64,000 nt of DNA from Pseudomonas sp. RIT288 (GTDB lineage Bacteria; Pseudomonadota; Gammaproteobacteria; Pseudomonadales; Pseudomonadaceae). Positions 32,991 through 42,019 of this stretch are shown piece after piece; positions within the stretch are counted from its first letter, which is position 1; every line of letters begins with the position of its first letter. The notes under the pieces are model-generated. The model saw only the letters and a list, made by a program, of their open reading frames with translations, searched no databases and was not told where the DNA came from. The position numbers were made by a program, and so were the translations under genes. The stretch covers positions 1 through 64,000 of the forward strand of contig NZ_JFYN01000013.1 in the NCBI RefSeq assembly GCF_000631985.1, in the 5' to 3' direction.

Positions 32991-34533
32991 TCGCTCTGCT
33001 CCTTGGCGTGGCATGAAAGGGATTTTCGCTAGCGTCGCTGCCGGCCAGCGCGGCGACCAGGGTCGCGCGCTCAAGACCGGCACGCGGGTATTCGACGACC
33101 ACCGCGTGATCGCGCACCAACAGAATGCGGTCGGCGATTTCCAGGGCTTCATCGACATCGGCGCAGATCACCAGGGTCGCGCGGCCGCCGGCACTGTCGC
33201 GCAGCAACTGGCCGATCTCGCGACGGGCGCGCACGTCGACGCCCTGAAACGGCTCGTCGAGGATCAACACCCGTCCGTCCCCGAGCAGCCAGCGGCCAAG
33301 CACAACTTTCTGTTGATTGCCGCCGGACAGCGCGCTCATCGGCACCTCGATGCCGGCGGTCTTGATCCCCAGCGCCGCGACTTGCGCCTCGACTGCTGCG
33401 GCTTCGGCGCGGTTGCGAATGAAACCGGCACGGGTGAAACGCTGCAGAAACGGCAACGTCAGGGTGCGGCGCAGGGAGAAATCCGGCACCAGCGACTGAC
33501 TGGCGCGATCCTCCGCTGCGAGAAACACGCCGCTGCGAATCGCCGCCCTTGGCGAACCCGGCAGCCAGTCCACGCCATCCAGTTGCAGGCTGCCGGCCAC
33601 CGCTTTGCGCAAGCCGAACAGCACTTCGGCAATCTCGCTTTTGCCGGCGCCGAGCAGCCCGGTCAGCACCACCACTTCGCCTTGGTGCAGGTTGAAATCG
33701 AAACGCCTGGAGCGTGGCAAAATCTGCAAACCTCGCGCACCCAATACCTTTTGCCCCACGCTGCCGGGCGTGTAGACATGCCCGTCCAGCGCCTGCCCGA
33801 GCATGGCGTGCACCGCTTCCGGCAACTGCCGCGCACTGAATTCCCCGGCCAGTCGCCCATCGCGCAGGACAATGGCGCGATCAGCCACCCTTTGCAGATC
33901 GGACAAGCGATGGGAGATGTACAGAATTGCCACGCCACGGCTGCGCAGGGTGTCGATCAGGCCGAACAGCCGTTGCGCCTCGGCATCCGACAAGGCGGCG
34001 GTCGGCTCATCGAGAATCAGCAGGCGCGGCTGCAAGGCAAACGCCCGCGCCAGCACCACCAACTGCCGTTCGGCCTGGCCCAGGTGTTCAATCGGCTGCT
34101 CCAGCGGCAACACCAGACCCAGCCCGGCGGCGATACTCGCGGCGCGTTCCAGCAAGCGTTGGCGATTGAGCCAGAAGTCCGCGTCGGGCTTGCACAACTC
34201 ATCGAGCAGCAGGTTTTCCGCCACGCTCAATCCGGGCGCAATGCCCTCGTTGATCTGCTGATGCACCGCGACAATCCCGACCCGACGAGCCGACAGCGGC
34301 GAACTGAATTGCCGGGGCTGGCCGTCGATGTAAATCTCGCCGCTATCGGCGCACTGGCTGCCGGCGAGAATTTTCACCAGCGTCGATTTGCCGGCACCGT
34401 TGGCACCGAGTAACGCCATCACTTCGGCGGGATGAATCTGCAGGCTGACGCGATCCAGTGCGCGGTTCGAGCCGAAGGTCTTGCTCAGTTCACGCACCTG
34501 AATCAGCGGCGCGCGGGCCACGACGACACTCAT
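32983..34533 (-). CDS. Ribose-type ABC ATPase (two nucleotide-binding domains)
   Basis: 516 aa, RbsA-like duplication. Domain 1: Walker A GANGAGKST, Walker B LLILDEPTAAL, switch ISHRLSD; its signature (HLGQAERQ) is degenerate, as usual. Domain 2: GLLGAGKSE, signature ALSGGNQQK and VLILDEPFQGVD. AAGGA lies five bases before the ATG. It sits between the MetI-like gene (8-bp gap) and the permease. Confidence 0.92.
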   Translation of the reverse strand: MSVVVARAPLIQVRELSKTFGSNRALDRVSLQIHPAEVMALLGANGAGKSTLVKILAGSQCADSGEIYIDGQPRQFSSPLSARRVGIVAVHQQINEGIAPGLSVAENLLLDELCKPDADFWLNRQRLLERAASIAAGLGLVLPLEQPIEHLGQAERQLVVLARAFALQPRLLILDEPTAALSDAEAQRLFGLIDTLRSRGVAILYISHRLSDLQRVADRAIVLRDGRLAGEFSARQLPEAVHAMLGQALDGHVYTPGSVGQKVLGARGLQILPRSRRFDFNLHQGEVVVLTGLLGAGKSEIAEVLFGLRKAVAGSLQLDGVDWLPGSPRAAIRSGVFLAAEDRASQSLVPDFSLRRTLTLPFLQRFTRAGFIRNRAEAAAVEAQVAALGIKTAGIEVPMSALSGGNQQKVVLGRWLLGDGRVLILDEPFQGVDVRARREIGQLLRDSAGGRATLVICADVDEALEIADRILLVRDHAVVVEYPRAGLERATLVAALAGSDASENPFHATPRSRASA

Positions 34534-34541
34534 AAGATTCC

Positions 34542-35213
34542 TTAACGCCGATGGGCCAGCGAGCGCACCAGCCGGTCGCCCAGGCTCTGCACGCCCTGCA
34601 CCAGAATGACCAGCACCACCACGGTGGCGACCATCACTTCATTGTTGAAACGCTGATAGCCATAACGGATCGCCAGATCGCCGAGGCCGCCACCGCCAAT
34701 CACCCCGGCCATGGAAGAAAAACCGATGAGCATCACCAGCGTCAGGGTGATCCCCGCCAGTAGTGCCGGCAGCGCTTCGGGCAACAGCACTTTGAAAATC
34801 ACATGACGGATATCGCCGCCCATGGCGAGGATCGCTTCGATCCGGCCCTTGTCGACTTCATCCAGCGCGTTCTCGACGATTCGCGCAAAAAACGGAAACG
34901 CGCCAATGGTGATCGGCACCACCGCAGCGGTGCTGCCCAGCGTCGTACCAACCAGCAGACGGGTCAGCGGAATCAGTGCAATCAACATCACCACAAACGG
35001 CAGCGAGCGCCCCAGATTGACCAGCGAACCCAACGCGGCATTGAGCCGAGGCAGCGGCCACAGTCCGTCGCGCCGACTGACAAACAGCAACACCCCGAGC
35101 GGCAAGCCGATCAGCAGCGTGAACAGCCCGGCGAGCAAGACCATGTACAAGGTTTCGCCAGTGGCGTTGAACAGCAGTTGCAGGATTTCATCCCAATTGA
35201 TCGTGCGGTTCAT
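34542..35213 (-). CDS. MetI-type ABC permease
   Basis: 223 aa, five helices; [35 protein letters not shown] is the EAA region of MetI-like permeases, and [18 protein letters not shown] the typical end motif. Overlaps the ATPase stop by four bases (ATGA). Confidence 0.9.
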   Translation of the reverse strand: MNRTINWDEILQLLFNATGETLYMVLLAGLFTLLIGLPLGVLLFVSRRDGLWPLPRLNAALGSLVNLGRSLPFVVMLIALIPLTRLLVGTTLGSTAAVVPITIGAFPFFARIVENALDEVDKGRIEAILAMGGDIRHVIFKVLLPEALPALLAGITLTLVMLIGFSSMAGVIGGGGLGDLAIRYGYQRFNNEVMVATVVVLVILVQGVQSLGDRLVRSLAHRR

Positions 35214-36010
35214 GAGTGGGCCGCCCGCACGCCGTATTGCTTGAGGAAGCTGAGCCCGGGGATGTCGTGGCCCAGCGGCAGACCGCAGGTCGGACGCAAC
35301 GAAGTGCCGAGACTCGATTGCGGATCAGCGAGCAAACGCGGCACCGGGCCGGACTCGACCAGGCGCCCGTCAGCCATGTACGCCGCGTGATCGCAGATCG
35401 ACTTGACCACGTCCAGCTCATGGGTGATCAGCACAATGGTCACGCCCAGTTGCCGGTTGATATCGCGCAGCAGGTCAAGAATTGATGCGGTGGTTTCCGG
35501 GTCCAGCGCACTGGTGGCTTCGTCCGACAGCAGATACGCCGGCTCGGCGGCCAGGGCGCGGGCAATCCCCACCCGCTGTTTTTGCCCGCCGGACAACTGC
35601 GAGGGAAAGGCTTGCGCCTTGTCCGTCAAACCGACCAGTTCCAGCAGCTCGCGCACCCGCACATGACGCCACGGTTTGCCAACGTTGGCGATTTCCAGCG
35701 GCACGGCGATGTTGTCGAAGACGGTGCGCGAATGCAGCAGATTGAAACCCTGGAAAATCATGCCGATGCGCTGCCGCTGGCGACGCAGGTCGCTGGGCGT
35801 CAAGGTCAGCAGGTCCACGCCGTCGATGAGAATTTGCCCGCTGTCGGGGCGTTCGAGCAGATTGAGACAGCGCAACAGGGTCGACTTGCCTGCCCCGCTC
35901 CGCCCGAGGACGCCGTAGATCGCGCCGTCGGGAATACTCAGCGTCACCTGATCCAGTGCCGGTGCCGGCGCCGAAGGGTAGGACTTGCTCAACTGCTCGA
36001 CGACGATCAT
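35210..36010 (-). CDS. MetN-type ABC ATPase without NIL domain
   Basis: 266 aa. GRSGAGKST Walker [15 protein letters not shown]-loop, LSGGQKQR signature, [15 protein letters not shown]alker B with Asp-Glu, [10 protein letters not shown] switch. The family is MetN, but the protein stops shortly after the ATPase core at about 266 aa, against 335-345 for MetN with the C-terminal methionine-sensing NIL domain, so substrate trans-inhibition is probably absent. Four-base overlaps with both neighbours. Confidence 0.9.
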   Translation of the reverse strand: MIVVEQLSKSYPSAPAPALDQVTLSIPDGAIYGVLGRSGAGKSTLLRCLNLLERPDSGQILIDGVDLLTLTPSDLRRQRQRIGMIFQGFNLLHSRTVFDNIAVPLEIANVGKPWRHVRVRELLELVGLTDKAQAFPSQLSGGQKQRVGIARALAAEPAYLLSDEATSALDPETTASILDLLRDINRQLGVTIVLITHELDVVKSICDHAAYMADGRLVESGPVPRLLADPQSSLGTSLRPTCGLPLGHDIPGLSFLKQYGVRAAHS

Positions 36011-36816
36011 GGCTTGGCTTCCTCCACCGGAATCACCGAACCCTTGAAGTTATCGGTGATGTACTTCGCCACTTGCGGCGAGGTCAGGTCTTTGGCCAGT
36101 TGCGCGATGCGCGGATCGTTCTGCAGCTTCGGCGTGGTCACCAGAATGTTGGCGTACGGATTGTGCTCGGCCTTCTCCAGCCCCAGCGCATCCTGGGCCG
36201 GCACCAGTCCGGCTTCCAGCGCGTAGTTGCCGTTGATCACCGCAAGGTCGACATCGTCCAGCGCCCGAGGGATTTGCGGCGATTCGATTTCAAGGATCTT
36301 CAGCTGTTTCGGGTTCTCGGCGATGTCCTTGGGTGTGGCCTGATCGGCTGCCGGATCCTTGAAGCCGGGCTTGAGTTTGATCAACCCGTTGTCCTGCAAC
36401 AGGTACAGCGCACGGCTCAGGTTGGTGACGTTGTTGGGAACCGCCACCGTGCCTTTTTCCGGCACATCGGCGAAGCTTTTGTGTCGGCGCGAATAGATGC
36501 CCAACGGCTCGATATGCACCGTAGCGGCCACCGCGAGTGTCTGCCCCAGCGCTTGTTCCTGGGATTTCAGGTACGGCAGATGCTGGAAGTAATTGGCATC
36601 GACATCGCCATGCACCAACAGCTCGTTGGAGTTCACGCCGTTGGGAATCTCGATGACCTTGAGCTTGAGTTGCGGATCGATTTTCTGGATGTACGCGAGA
36701 ATCTGCGCGTGGGGCACCGGGTCGGCAGCCACCCGCAACGGCTCGAGCGCCTGAGCGCCGAACGAAGTCACCAGCGCGCCGAGCACGGCCAGGGTCAAAC
36801 CTGCTTTTTTCAACAT
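36007..36816 (-). CDS. MetQ/NlpA-type ABC binding protein
   Basis: 269 aa. Signal peptide ([23 protein letters not shown]) with no lipobox Cys, so probably soluble in the periplasm rather than a lipoprotein. The fold is Nlp[59 protein letters not shown] precedes the ATG. Ligand may be methionine or another sulfur compound. Confidence 0.9.
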   Translation of the reverse strand: MLKKAGLTLAVLGALVTSFGAQALEPLRVAADPVPHAQILAYIQKIDPQLKLKVIEIPNGVNSNELLVHGDVDANYFQHLPYLKSQEQALGQTLAVAATVHIEPLGIYSRRHKSFADVPEKGTVAVPNNVTNLSRALYLLQDNGLIKLKPGFKDPAADQATPKDIAENPKQLKILEIESPQIPRALDDVDLAVINGNYALEAGLVPAQDALGLEKAEHNPYANILVTTPKLQNDPRIAQLAKDLTSPQVAKYITDNFKGSVIPVEEAKP

Positions 36817-36843
36817 GAGCGGAGTCCTTGAGCGAGTGATGAA

Positions 36844-37896
36844 TCAGGCGTTGGCGGTTTTACGAGCCGGTACGGCGGGAATCAGCGCGTCGGCATAGAA
36901 GCGCCGGGCGACGTCGGGGTGCGAACGCAACCGGCCCTTGAGGTAGTTCCAGCCGACATCGCGAAACAGCGGATTGAGCGGATCACTCGCCGGGCCACGC
37001 GCTTCGCGCAGCAGCCCGGTGGGCAACGGATACAGCGGCACCACGGCATCAAGTTGCGCGCCGAGGAAGAAGGCGATGGACAAGCGTTCGCTGCCTTCCG
37101 GCGGCGATATCACCCGATGCACCGTGGCGCGCAGATAACCGTTGGTGGCCAGCTCCAGCAGTTCGCCGATGTTCACCACCAGCGTGTTGTCGCGGGGCAG
37201 CGCATCGATCCAGCGCCCCTCCTCGACTTCCACTTGCAACCCGGCCTGCTGGTCTTGCAGCAGAAAGCTCAGGAACCCGGAATCCTTGTGCGCGCCGACG
37301 CCCTGCTGACTCGCGCTGGCGGCCTGGCCTGGATAGCGCATCAACTTGATGTGTTCGTTGGGCTTGTCGCCGTACAACTGATCGAACGCGTCCGCCCGCA
37401 GCGACAGAGCCTGGGCGAAGGCGCGCAGCAGGCGCAACGACATGCGCGTCATCGCCTGTTGCCATTCGAGCAATAGCGGTTTGAGCTCTGGCAGTGCCGC
37501 CGGCCATTGGTTGGGGCCCTGCAAGCGCGCCCACAACGGACTGCCCGCGTCCAGCGGCAACGCTTCGCGCTCGGCCCCGAGATCGAACTGCTCACGCCAG
37601 TCGGGTTGACCGCGGGTGATCTCGGAAGCAGCACGGTTGTAACCGCGAAAATGCGGCGAATTGATCATGCCGACGGCGGTCTTTTCCTGTTCGGACAAGG
37701 CGAAGAACTGCCGGGCATGATTCTGCACCTGCTTGAGCAGGTCGCTGTCGATGCCATGGCCGGTGAGATAGAAAAAGCCGACGTCACGCGCGGCGTGACG
37801 CAGGTTTTCAAGAAATTCATAACGCTGTTGCGCGGTGCCTTCGAACAACGAAAGATCCAGCGTCGGCAGCGCGGTGATATCCAGGGTATGCGGCAT
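36844..37896 (-). CDS. Isopenicillin N synthase-like Fe(II)/2-oxoglutarate dioxygenase
   Basis: 350 aa. The N-terminal non-haem dioxygenase domain (RDVGFFYLTGHGI) is followed by the 2OG-Fe(II) core: GAHKDSGFLSFLLQD supplies the His-x-Asp pair, NGYLRATVHRV the distal His and RLSIAFFL the Arg-x-Ser for the cosubstrate. GGGAGTG lies before the ATG. It is the first gene of the eight-gene operon. The substrate is unknown; the company of importers suggests an imported sulfur- or amino-acid-type molecule. Confidence 0.9.
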   Translation of the reverse strand: MPHTLDITALPTLDLSLFEGTAQQRYEFLENLRHAARDVGFFYLTGHGIDSDLLKQVQNHARQFFALSEQEKTAVGMINSPHFRGYNRAASEITRGQPDWREQFDLGAEREALPLDAGSPLWARLQGPNQWPAALPELKPLLLEWQQAMTRMSLRLLRAFAQALSLRADAFDQLYGDKPNEHIKLMRYPGQAASASQQGVGAHKDSGFLSFLLQDQQAGLQVEVEEGRWIDALPRDNTLVVNIGELLELATNGYLRATVHRVISPPEGSERLSIAFFLGAQLDAVVPLYPLPTGLLREARGPASDPLNPLFRDVGWNYLKGRLRSHPDVARRFYADALIPAVPARKTANA

Positions 37897-38111
37897 GATT
37901 CACTCCCGTGTGAACCAAACCTGAAGAGCCTTTGATCGATTCAGCGTGTGCCGTCATGGCAATCGGGGGTCTATCGGTTTGATGCGTTTGATTCGTCGTG
38001 AGACAAAACTAAACGATCTTAAAAACCACGAACAAATACCCTTTTTGCATTAGCTTAGGCCTGACGCTCAGGTTTGCAGTCATCGCGCAACAGCTATCCC
38101 GCCTCAACTGA

Positions 38112-39047
38112 TCAACGTGCCGGATCATAAAACGGTTCGACTGCCACCCGGCTGCCGACAAAGAAGCTGTCAGCCACCAGCCGCAGTGGCTGCAAATCCA
38201 CGTCGCTGGCCCGATCGCCAATCAGTTGCCGGAAGTGTCGATACACCGCCGTGTACTCGCCCTCCTCCGACACCGCTTGGCGCACGCCGTCGATGCTCAG
38301 CAGCGCCCCGCCGTTGTCCAGGCGCAGCACTCCTTCGGCGCAGCGAATCTCGATGCTCCAGAGTTCGTCGTGACCGTGGTCGAAATCGAACTCGGCCTGC
38401 ACGTCGAGCCTGTGCACATCGGACATCTTGATCGACGCGGCAATCGGCGACTGGCAGTTGTCCGGTACGCGCAGTTCGGCGGACTTCACAAACAGGGGCT
38501 GCGTCAGCAAATAGGTGACGATCGACAAAGCATTGATGCCCGGATCGAAAACGCCCAGACCACCGGGTTGCCAGATCCACGTCTGACCGGGATGCCATTT
38601 GCGCACGTCTTCCTTCCAGTCGATCTGCACGCTTTGCAGCGTGCGGCTGGCGAGCCAGTCGCGGGCCGCTTCAATGCCGGGGGCGTAGCGCGAATGCCAG
38701 GCGAACAACGCACTGACACCCTGTTGCTGCGCCTGACTGACCAGGGCCAGCGCCTCGCCCAGCGTGGCGCACGGCGGTTTTTCCACCAACACATGTTTGC
38801 CGGCGGCCAGCGCCTGCTGTACCAGCGCGAATCGACCTTGCGGCGGCGTACAAAACGCAATCGCATCCACCTCGGGGCCGTGTTCCAGCAACTCGCTCAA
38901 CGAGTGAAAGTTCTCCACCCCGGCACAGGGTTTACCTTGCGTGGCGACCGCCACCAGACGAAATCCGGGATCGGCCTTGATCGCCGGAACATGTTGATCC
39001 TGGGCAATCTTGCCGTAGCCCACCAGACCGAGACGGATCGGTTGCAT
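38112..39047 (-). CDS. gal: D-galactose 1-dehydrogenase (Gfo/Idh/MocA family)
   Basis: 311 aa. The N-terminal Rossmann motif GLVGYGKIAQDQHVPAI, EKPPCATLGEAL (catalytic-lysine region of the Gfo/Idh/MocA fold) and the substrate domain WQPGGLGVFDPGINAL agree closely with the P. fluorescens D-galactose dehydrogenase I remember. It oxidises D-galactose to galactonolactone with NAD(P)+. AGGAG before the ATG. It lies 215 bp upstream of the eight-gene operon on the same strand. Confidence 0.88.
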   Translation of the reverse strand: MQPIRLGLVGYGKIAQDQHVPAIKADPGFRLVAVATQGKPCAGVENFHSLSELLEHGPEVDAIAFCTPPQGRFALVQQALAAGKHVLVEKPPCATLGEALALVSQAQQQGVSALFAWHSRYAPGIEAARDWLASRTLQSVQIDWKEDVRKWHPGQTWIWQPGGLGVFDPGINALSIVTYLLTQPLFVKSAELRVPDNCQSPIAASIKMSDVHRLDVQAEFDFDHGHDELWSIEIRCAEGVLRLDNGGALLSIDGVRQAVSEEGEYTAVYRHFRQLIGDRASDVDLQPLRLVADSFFVGSRVAVEPFYDPAR

Positions 39048-39310
39048 CAGTGACTCCTGTTTTTGTCTTGTTGTCGTCAGCGAGTGCGCAGATTAGCCGC
39101 AAACGCCACGGAAAACCCAGCTGAGTCTGATCAAAAAACCGCAGAAGCCAGCGCTCACTTCATCGCGCCGGGTAACGTGCGTCAATGCAGCGGCGCAAAC
39201 GAATAAAGCCTGCTTTCTGTACGTACCTTCTCAGGTCGCCGAACATTAGCTGGCATGCTCCCGGAAACGACGCCTTGCTATGTTCCGAGAGAGAAAACGA
39301 GGGGTTCCAA

Positions 39311-39574
39311 ATGACCAGATCAGCCACTGAGAGCGTCGCGACTGAAGTTCGCGTGCTCGCCAAAGCCCACAAGGTTACCGCCGACGGTGACAACCTCAGT
39401 TGCATGGCGGTGACCATTACGCGCCTGGCCGGCGATGTCGTGGAACTGGATGGTGTTGAGCAACTGTTCGTCAACCTGAAAAGAAAAGGCGTTCTGAGCA
39501 AGACAGAAATCATGGCCCTGCAAGGCCGCTACCTGCAGGAAAAAAGGCGTTGCAAAAAGCAACTCAGCGCATGA
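39311..39574 (+). CDS. Small protein upstream of a broken Fic gene, possible antitoxin
   Basis: 87 aa, starting at 39311 with GAGGGG before it; the frame extends upstream without a good start. It is hydrophilic with a basic C-terminus (LQGRYLQEKRRCKKQLSA). No known domain recognised. Its stop overlaps the start of the truncated Fic frame as ATGA, the usual arrangement of Fic antitoxin-toxin pairs. If so it is now an orphan antitoxin. Confidence 0.6.
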   Translation: MTRSATESVATEVRVLAKAHKVTADGDNLSCMAVTITRLAGDVVELDGVEQLFVNLKRKGVLSKTEIMALQGRYLQEKRRCKKQLSA

Positions 39575-39732
39575 GTTTCGACCCCCTCGGCGATTTTGAG
39601 ACTGAAGGCTATCTTCAAAACTCGCTCAAACTCAAAGATCCCACTGAAGACTAAGAGTCCGAGCACCTCTCATTTGAAGCCAGTATTGACGACGCTCTCG
39701 CCTATCTCGCCAAGAAAAAGCCCATTGAGTGA
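39571..39732 (+). pseudogene. N-terminal remnant of a Fic-family (AMP-transferase) gene
   Basis: MSFDPLGDFETEGYLQN resembles the N-terminus of Fic/DOC proteins (FDPFGDFxTxGYLRN). An in-frame TAA at codon 28 interrupts the frame, but reading through gives ESEHLSFEASIDDALAYLAKK, which continues the family's N-terminal helix; a TGA then ends at 39732. The catalytic HPFREGNGR motif is absent. A dead gene, apparently lost by a nonsense mutation plus deletion of the 3' part. Confidence 0.65.
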
Positions 39733-39747
39733 GCATCAGTTGTAAAG
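39685..39747 (+). other. Reserved note: tail of Fic remnant and gap to the MITE
   Basis: After the TGA at 39732 no further Fic sequence can be recognised up to the (CCCT) tract. The gap 39733-40045 contains only that tract, the MITE and its flanks. Confidence 0.5.
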
Positions 39748-39767
39748 CCCTCCCTCCCTCCCTCCCT
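39748..39767 (-). repeat. (CCCT)n tract, potential G-quadruplex on the minus strand
   Basis: Five CCC runs separated by single T (CCCT x5), i.e. GGGA repeats on the minus strand with single-base loops, the sort that form stable parallel G-quadruplexes. It lies right after the Fic remnant. Confidence 0.75.
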
Positions 39768-39841
39768 GCGAATCCTCATCACGTTTGAGTTGGGCCGCGC
39801 GCCTGCAGGCTGACAACGGAAAAAAAGCCTGCTTTTCAGGG

Positions 39842-40008
39842 CTAATGCTGCTCACTTAAGAAATTCTGCGTTCAATTGAAACCCGTGGCGAGGGAGCTTG
39901 CTCCCGCTGGGCTGCGTAGCAGCCCCTCTTTTGGGGCCGCTTCGCGACCCAGCGGGAGCAAGCTCCCTCGCCACAGTCACAATGTCGGGCTTAAGTGAAC
40001 AGCATTAG
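39842..40008. mobile_element. 167-bp MITE with 19-bp inverted repeats and internal REP hairpin
   Basis: Left end CTAATGCTGCTCACTTAAG (39842-39860) and right end (39990-40008) are inverted repeats matching at 18 of 19 bases. A 10-bp direct repeat CTTTTCAGGG flanks the element at 39832-39841 and 40009-40018, a fresh-looking target-site duplication. No coding frame is present. The interior is almost filled by an inverted pair of 27-base REP arms (39885-39911 and 39948-39974). A 10-bp duplication is typical of IS4-family transposases, the likely mobiliser; the link is an inference. Confidence 0.8.
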
Positions 40009-40045
40009 CTTTTCAGGGCAGGCTTTCACGGTCACAACACCGCAG

Positions 40046-40678
40046 TCACTTCTGCTGCGCGGTCAACGCCGAGTAACTGTTCATCAGGTTCCGGTAGTTC
40101 GGAATCCGCTGCGACAGCAGATTGCCCAACCCTTCGATGTCGTTGCGCCAGTCGCGGTGCAGCTCACAGGCGACCGAGAACCAGTTCATCATTTGTGCGC
40201 CGGCCTGGGTCATGCGGCTCCACGCGGCTTGCTGGACGGTGGTGTTGAAGGTGCCGGAGGCGTCGGTGACGACGAAGACATCGAAGCCTTCGGCCAGTGC
40301 CGACAGGGTCGGGAAAGCGACGCAGACGTCGGTCACGACACCGGCGATGATGATCTGCTTGCGACCGGTGGCCTTGATCGCCTTGACGAAGTCTTCGTTG
40401 TCCCAGGCGTTGATCTGGCCTGGACGGGCGATGTACGGCGCGTCCGGGAACATTTCCTTCAGCTCCGGGACCAGCGGGCCGTTGGGGCCTTGTTCGAAAC
40501 TGGTGGTGAGGATGGTCGGCAGGTTGAAGAATTTCGCCAGGTCGGCCAGCGCCAGGACGTTGTTCTTGAACTCGTTCGGCGAGAAGTCCTGAACCAGAGA
40601 AATCAGACCGGTCTGGTGGTCGACCAGCAGGACTACGGCGTCGTCTTTGTTCAGGCGGTTGTAGGTTGCAGTGCTCAT
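40046..40678 (-). CDS. Isochorismatase-family hydrolase (YcaC-like)
   Basis: 210 aa. The catalytic triad fits: Asp in LLVDHQTGL, the Cys nucleophile in GVVTDVCVAFPTL, and a cis-peptide region upstream. The whole sequence matches the YcaC group of cysteine hydrolases, physiological role unknown. AAGGGA precedes the ATG. It stands alone, its 3' end 28 bp from the MITE duplication. Confidence 0.9.
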   Translation of the reverse strand: MSTATYNRLNKDDAVVLLVDHQTGLISLVQDFSPNEFKNNVLALADLAKFFNLPTILTTSFEQGPNGPLVPELKEMFPDAPYIARPGQINAWDNEDFVKAIKATGRKQIIIAGVVTDVCVAFPTLSALAEGFDVFVVTDASGTFNTTVQQAAWSRMTQAGAQMMNWFSVACELHRDWRNDIEGLGNLLSQRIPNYRNLMNSYSALTAQQK

Positions 40679-40837
40679 GTTTGAATCCCTTTTCTAGGTT
40701 GAGGTAGTTGGCGTTGCGTTGAACATGGGCACAGATTACTGACACAACCGGAACCGATAAATCGGTTGAAAAGCGTTTCACTGTCAACTCATAACGGACA
40801 ATCCTGGCGACACAACACAGGCTTGCCAGCCTCCGAC

Positions 40838-41758
40838 TCAATGCGGCTGGAGAATTGGTTTGGCGATCATCAAACTGCATGGCGCCCGGTTCAGGACGCT
40901 CTCGACGGTTGCGCCGATATAGCCGTTGCGGCCTTGCGGGTAGGCGGTACCGAGCACCAGCATGTCGAACGCGTTCTGGCGGGCGAACTGCTCGATCATC
41001 TTGTGTGGTATCCCGGTCACCTGGTGTCGACGTTGCCTCTCGATGGCGTAACGCTCGGCCAGAGCCTCAAAAGCCTCTTGCTGGGTGTCGTTGATCGCCT
41101 CGCACAAGCTGTGATCCAGACTCGGAGTCGGCACGCTCATCGCCGCATCGCCCAGCACCGACCAGTGGCTGACATTGAGCACATGCAGGGCCGCGCCACA
41201 GGCGTTTGCCAGCGTTGCGGCCAGTTCGAGAATGCGCTGGTTAAGGCCTTGGGTCAGATCCTCCAGATGCGACAGATCGACGGCGGCGAGAATGTTCAGC
41301 GGCAGTGGATGACGGGCTTCGGTGACCAGATGCACCGGGGCCGGACAGTTGCGCAGCAACAGCCAGTCCAGCGGTCGATGGAATGCCCGATTCAGCGCCG
41401 GCACATGATGGGTATCCTTGATCACCAGATCGGCCCGATAGTCGTTGATGTAATCCAGCATGTGCGTCGGCGTGGCCTTGGCCCAGACCACTTCGCTGCT
41501 GACCCGCACGCCGCTGCCCGCCAGGAACCGCGCCTGTTGCTCCAGCCAGTGCCGGTGCATCAGCAAATAGCCCTCGCGCGCCTGGGCCATCGCTTCAAGG
41601 TCAAACAGACCGGCCACCGCCAGCGCCGGCACGGAATCGAACCCCACCATGTGCAGCGCCGCACCGGTTGCCTGGGCCAGGGCAACCGCACGATCGAAAG
41701 CCGGGGTGCGGGTCATTTCGCTGGGGGCAATCAATAACATTCGTTCGATTCTGAGCAT
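40838..41758 (-). CDS. Tandem-domain universal stress protein (UspA family)
   Basis: About 307 aa with two Usp domains. The first opens with RMLLIAPSEMTRTPAFDRAVALA and ends near residue 150; the second (ILAAVDLSHLED to RAPCSLMIAKP) retains the nucleotide-binding-like LVLGTAYPQGRNGYIGATVESVLNRAPCS. GAGG precedes the ATG at 41758. An Anr-like box lies upstream (41870-41883). Similar in build to two other Usp genes of this island. Confidence 0.92.
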   Translation of the reverse strand: MLRIERMLLIAPSEMTRTPAFDRAVALAQATGAALHMVGFDSVPALAVAGLFDLEAMAQAREGYLLMHRHWLEQQARFLAGSGVRVSSEVVWAKATPTHMLDYINDYRADLVIKDTHHVPALNRAFHRPLDWLLLRNCPAPVHLVTEARHPLPLNILAAVDLSHLEDLTQGLNQRILELAATLANACGAALHVLNVSHWSVLGDAAMSVPTPSLDHSLCEAINDTQQEAFEALAERYAIERQRRHQVTGIPHKMIEQFARQNAFDMLVLGTAYPQGRNGYIGATVESVLNRAPCSLMIAKPILQPH

Positions 41759-41869
41759 ACGAACCTCGTCCTGGCAGTGCGGTACTGGCGCGAGGGCCAG
41801 CCTGACATCCCTGTCGATCGGGTATCGACGACTTGCTCGGCCAGTATCCGGCGCCGCCCCTTGAGTTCT

Positions 41870-41883
41870 CTGATTTTTATCAA
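41870..41883. promoter_or_regulatory. Anr/FNR-type box
   Basis: CTGAT-TTTT-ATCAA, matching the TTGAT-N4-ATCAA consensus at 9 of 10 positions, between the divergent Usp gene (start 41758) and the Anr-like gene (start 42020). It could serve either or both. Confidence 0.75.
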
Positions 41884-42019
41884 GCAATCGCCGAACTGCG
41901 GCAGCCCGCGCCGCAGAGTGTGTCCGTTCGTCGCTTGGCGCTGCCGGGACATGAATGAGATCGGTGTCCGGGTGGGTAACACCTATGCTTAACCCACCCC
42001 CGCCAGCGTGATTTCCCCC

